In this document: positions 11,250-12,500 of the stretch, piece after piece
Position numbering within the stretch: the first letter of the stretch is position 1
Layout: the number at the start of each line of letters is the position of its first letter
Source of the DNA: Anaeromyces robustus
Lineage: Eukaryota; Neocallimastigomycota; Neocallimastigomycetes; Neocallimastigales; Neocallimastigaceae
Reading direction: 5' to 3'
Length of the DNA stretch: 12,500 nucleotides
Assembly (NCBI GenBank): GCA_002104895.1
Contig: MCFG01000651.1
Coordinates: 1 to 12,500, forward strand
Notes under the pieces: generated by a model
Told to the model about the DNA's origin: nothing
The model's input: only the letters and a program-made list of their open reading frames with translations
Databases searched by the model: none
Position numbers and translations under genes: made by a program

Positions 11250-12500
11250 TTAAAAACAATAAGAATAATATTTATTCATTTTACGGCAAGTAGTACCAGA
11301 TTCACAACAAGTTGGACCATTAAATCCTACACCACCACATTGAGCCCACTTAGCTGAACATTTAGTAAATACCTTTGATGATTCATACGATTTCTTCATA
11401 GAAACAGTTTTAGTTGTGGTTGAAACAGATCCAGTTTTTGTAGTGTAAAACATACATGATTTACCAGTTTGGAATTTAACTATTTTATAAGAAGAAGCAT
11501 CTGAAGATTTAACCTTTTCATAGCAAGATTTTTCAGAAGAATCTTGTTCTTCTTCACAAATTTCATTCATCTTTTTATGTTTTTCAATTTCTTGTGGAAG
11601 AACATTAAAACAATCTAATTTAACATCAGCAACATCTGGAGAAAGTGTAGCAACAGCTTCTATTCTACCAGTAGTAATAGTTGTTACATGAACAGATGGA
11701 ACAATTTTAGTAGTAGTTGTTGTTGTAGTTGGAACATCTGTTGTAACTGATCCAGTTTTTGTAGTGTAAAACATACATGATTTACCAGTTTGGAATTTAA
11801 CTATTTTATAGGAAGAAGCATCAGAAGATTTAACCTTTTCATAGCAAGACTTTTCAGTGGAATCTTGTTCTTCTTCACAAATTTCATTCATCTTTTTATG
11901 TTTTTCAATTTCTTGTGGAAGAACATTAAAACAATCTAATTTAACATCAGCAACATCTGGAGAAAGTGTAGCAACAGCTTCTATTCTACCAGTAGTAATA
12001 GTTGTTACATGAACAGATGGAACAATTTTAGTAGTAGTTGTTGTTGTAGTTGGAACATCTGTTGTAACTGATCCAGTTTTTGTAGTGTAAAACATACATG
12101 ATTTACCAGTTTGGAATTTAACTATTTTATAGGAAGAAGCATCAGAAGATTTAACCTTTTCATAGCAAGACTTTTCAGTGGAATCTTGTTCTTCTTCACA
12201 AATTTCATTCATCTTTTTATGTTTTTCAATTTCTTGTGGAAGAACATTAAAACAATCTAATTTAACATCAGCAACATCTGGAGAAAGTGTAGCAACAGCT
12301 TCTATTCTACCAGTAGTAATAGTTGTTACATGATTAGTTGAAGTTACTCCAGCTTTTGTAGTGTAAAACATACATGATTTACCAGTTTGGAATTTAACTA
12401 TTTTATAGGAAGAAGCATCAGAAGATTTAACCTTTTCATAGCAAGACTTTTCAGTGGAATCTTGTTCTTCTTCACAAATTTCATTCATCTTTTTATGTTT
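11250..12500 (-). CDS. Repetitive Cys/Thr-rich protein with C-terminal CBM1 cellulose-binding domain (5' end outside window)
   Basis: The frame is open without introns from the window edge to TAA at 11252-11250, giving 416 visible residues; the first visible residues KHKK show it continues upstream, so an ATG at 12488 is internal to a repeat. The visible part is four repeats (92, 107, 107 residues and a partial), each with four Cys in EIC, KSCYEK, KSCMFYTTK and LDCFNV, separated by Thr-rich stretches including a run of seven Thr that could be O-glycosylated. After a Ser/Lys linker the last 37 residues form a fungal-type CBM1: six Cys, QCGG, GPTCC, SGTTC, and NKYYSYC, with aromatic W and YY where CBM1 proteins stack on cellulose. 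This suggests a secreted protein of the cellulose-containing matrix or sheath; the signal peptide would be outside the window. The repeat fold itself I do not recognise. Domain assignment is strong, role inferred. Confidence 0.85.
   Translation of the reverse strand, partial: KHKKMNEICEEEQDSTEKSCYEKVKSSDASSYKIVKFQTGKSCMFYTTKAGVTSTNHVTTITTGRIEAVATLSPDVADVKLDCFNVLPQEIEKHKKMNEICEEEQDSTEKSCYEKVKSSDASSYKIVKFQTGKSCMFYTTKTGSVTTDVPTTTTTTTKIVPSVHVTTITTGRIEAVATLSPDVADVKLDCFNVLPQEIEKHKKMNEICEEEQDSTEKSCYEKVKSSDASSYKIVKFQTGKSCMFYTTKTGSVTTDVPTTTTTTTKIVPSVHVTTITTGRIEAVATLSPDVADVKLDCFNVLPQEIEKHKKMNEICEEEQDSSEKSCYEKVKSSDASSYKIVKFQTGKSCMFYTTKTGSVSTTTKTVSMKKSYESSKVFTKCSAKWAQCGGVGFNGPTCCESGTTCRKMNKYYSYCF
11253..11363 (-). 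other. CBM1 (fungal-type cellulose-binding) domain
   Basis: The domain encodes 37 residues from KCSAKW to the C-terminus. Six cysteines at domain positions 2, 9, 19, 20, 26 and 36 match the six-Cys CBM1 arrangement that I recall from fungal cellobiohydrolases. The cellulose-facing aromatics are W6, Y32 and Y33; N30 is also kept. The position before the last Cys, usually Gln, is Tyr here. Confidence 0.92.
11364..12500 (-). repeat. Near-identical coding tandem repeats of 321 bases (one copy 276)
   Basis: Counting from each MNEIC, units start at 12488, 12212, 11891 and 11570 on the minus strand. Two are 321 bases (107 codons) and the most upstream complete one is 276. The final partial unit runs into the linker before CBM1. 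The two 321-base units look almost identical at DNA level. The last unit has scattered differences, such as SSEKS in place of STEKS and some silent changes. A tail of a further unit reaches the window end. Confidence 0.93.

Noticed and set aside
12486-12488. ATG at 12488 as the start of the CBM1 protein
   Set aside because: The same MNEIC occurs inside every repeat unit, and the frame stays open through KHKK to the window edge, so it is an internal Met.

Overview
The base composition (far above 75% A+T outside coding exons), short GT..AG introns, long (ATT)n, (TTTA)n and (AATAT)n microsatellites, an Asn run near one N-terminus and AT-ending codons point to a dictyostelid social amoeba (Dictyostelium or a close relative). 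This is inferred from style and gene content; the species cannot be fixed from the window.

Layout. (1) 1-511, plus strand: the last two exons of a PIG-F gene, which acts in ethanolamine-phosphate addition during GPI-anchor synthesis; its 5' part lies outside the window. (2) 1152-3722, minus strand: a complete nine-exon mevalonate kinase gene, 396 codons when spliced, with all three GHMP-kinase motifs. It converges on PIG-F across a 640-base spacer. (3) 4875-7254, minus strand: a complete nine-exon gene for a 353-residue, roughly ten-helix transporter of the drug/metabolite (SLC35-like) superfamily. (4) 7255-11249: about 4 kb with no convincing gene, holding several imperfect tandem duplications, an AT cruciform-type inverted repeat and two less AT-rich patches that could be structured RNAs. 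(5) 11250 to the window end, minus strand: the 3' part of a gene for a repetitive, cysteine- and threonine-rich protein that ends in a six-cysteine fungal-type cellulose-binding domain (CBM1).

There is no operon logic; the genes are independent eukaryotic units. PIG-F and mevalonate kinase both feed lipid-linked pathways (GPI anchors, and isoprenoids including dolichol), but their adjacency need not mean anything. The most unusual object is the CBM1-tailed repeat protein: its 107-residue units are almost identical at DNA level, one has an in-frame 45-base shortening, and its 3' flank is also built of duplicated blocks. Most continuous open frames in the window are single exons or antisense shadows, so the spliced models below were built by hand from splice-site phase and homology.
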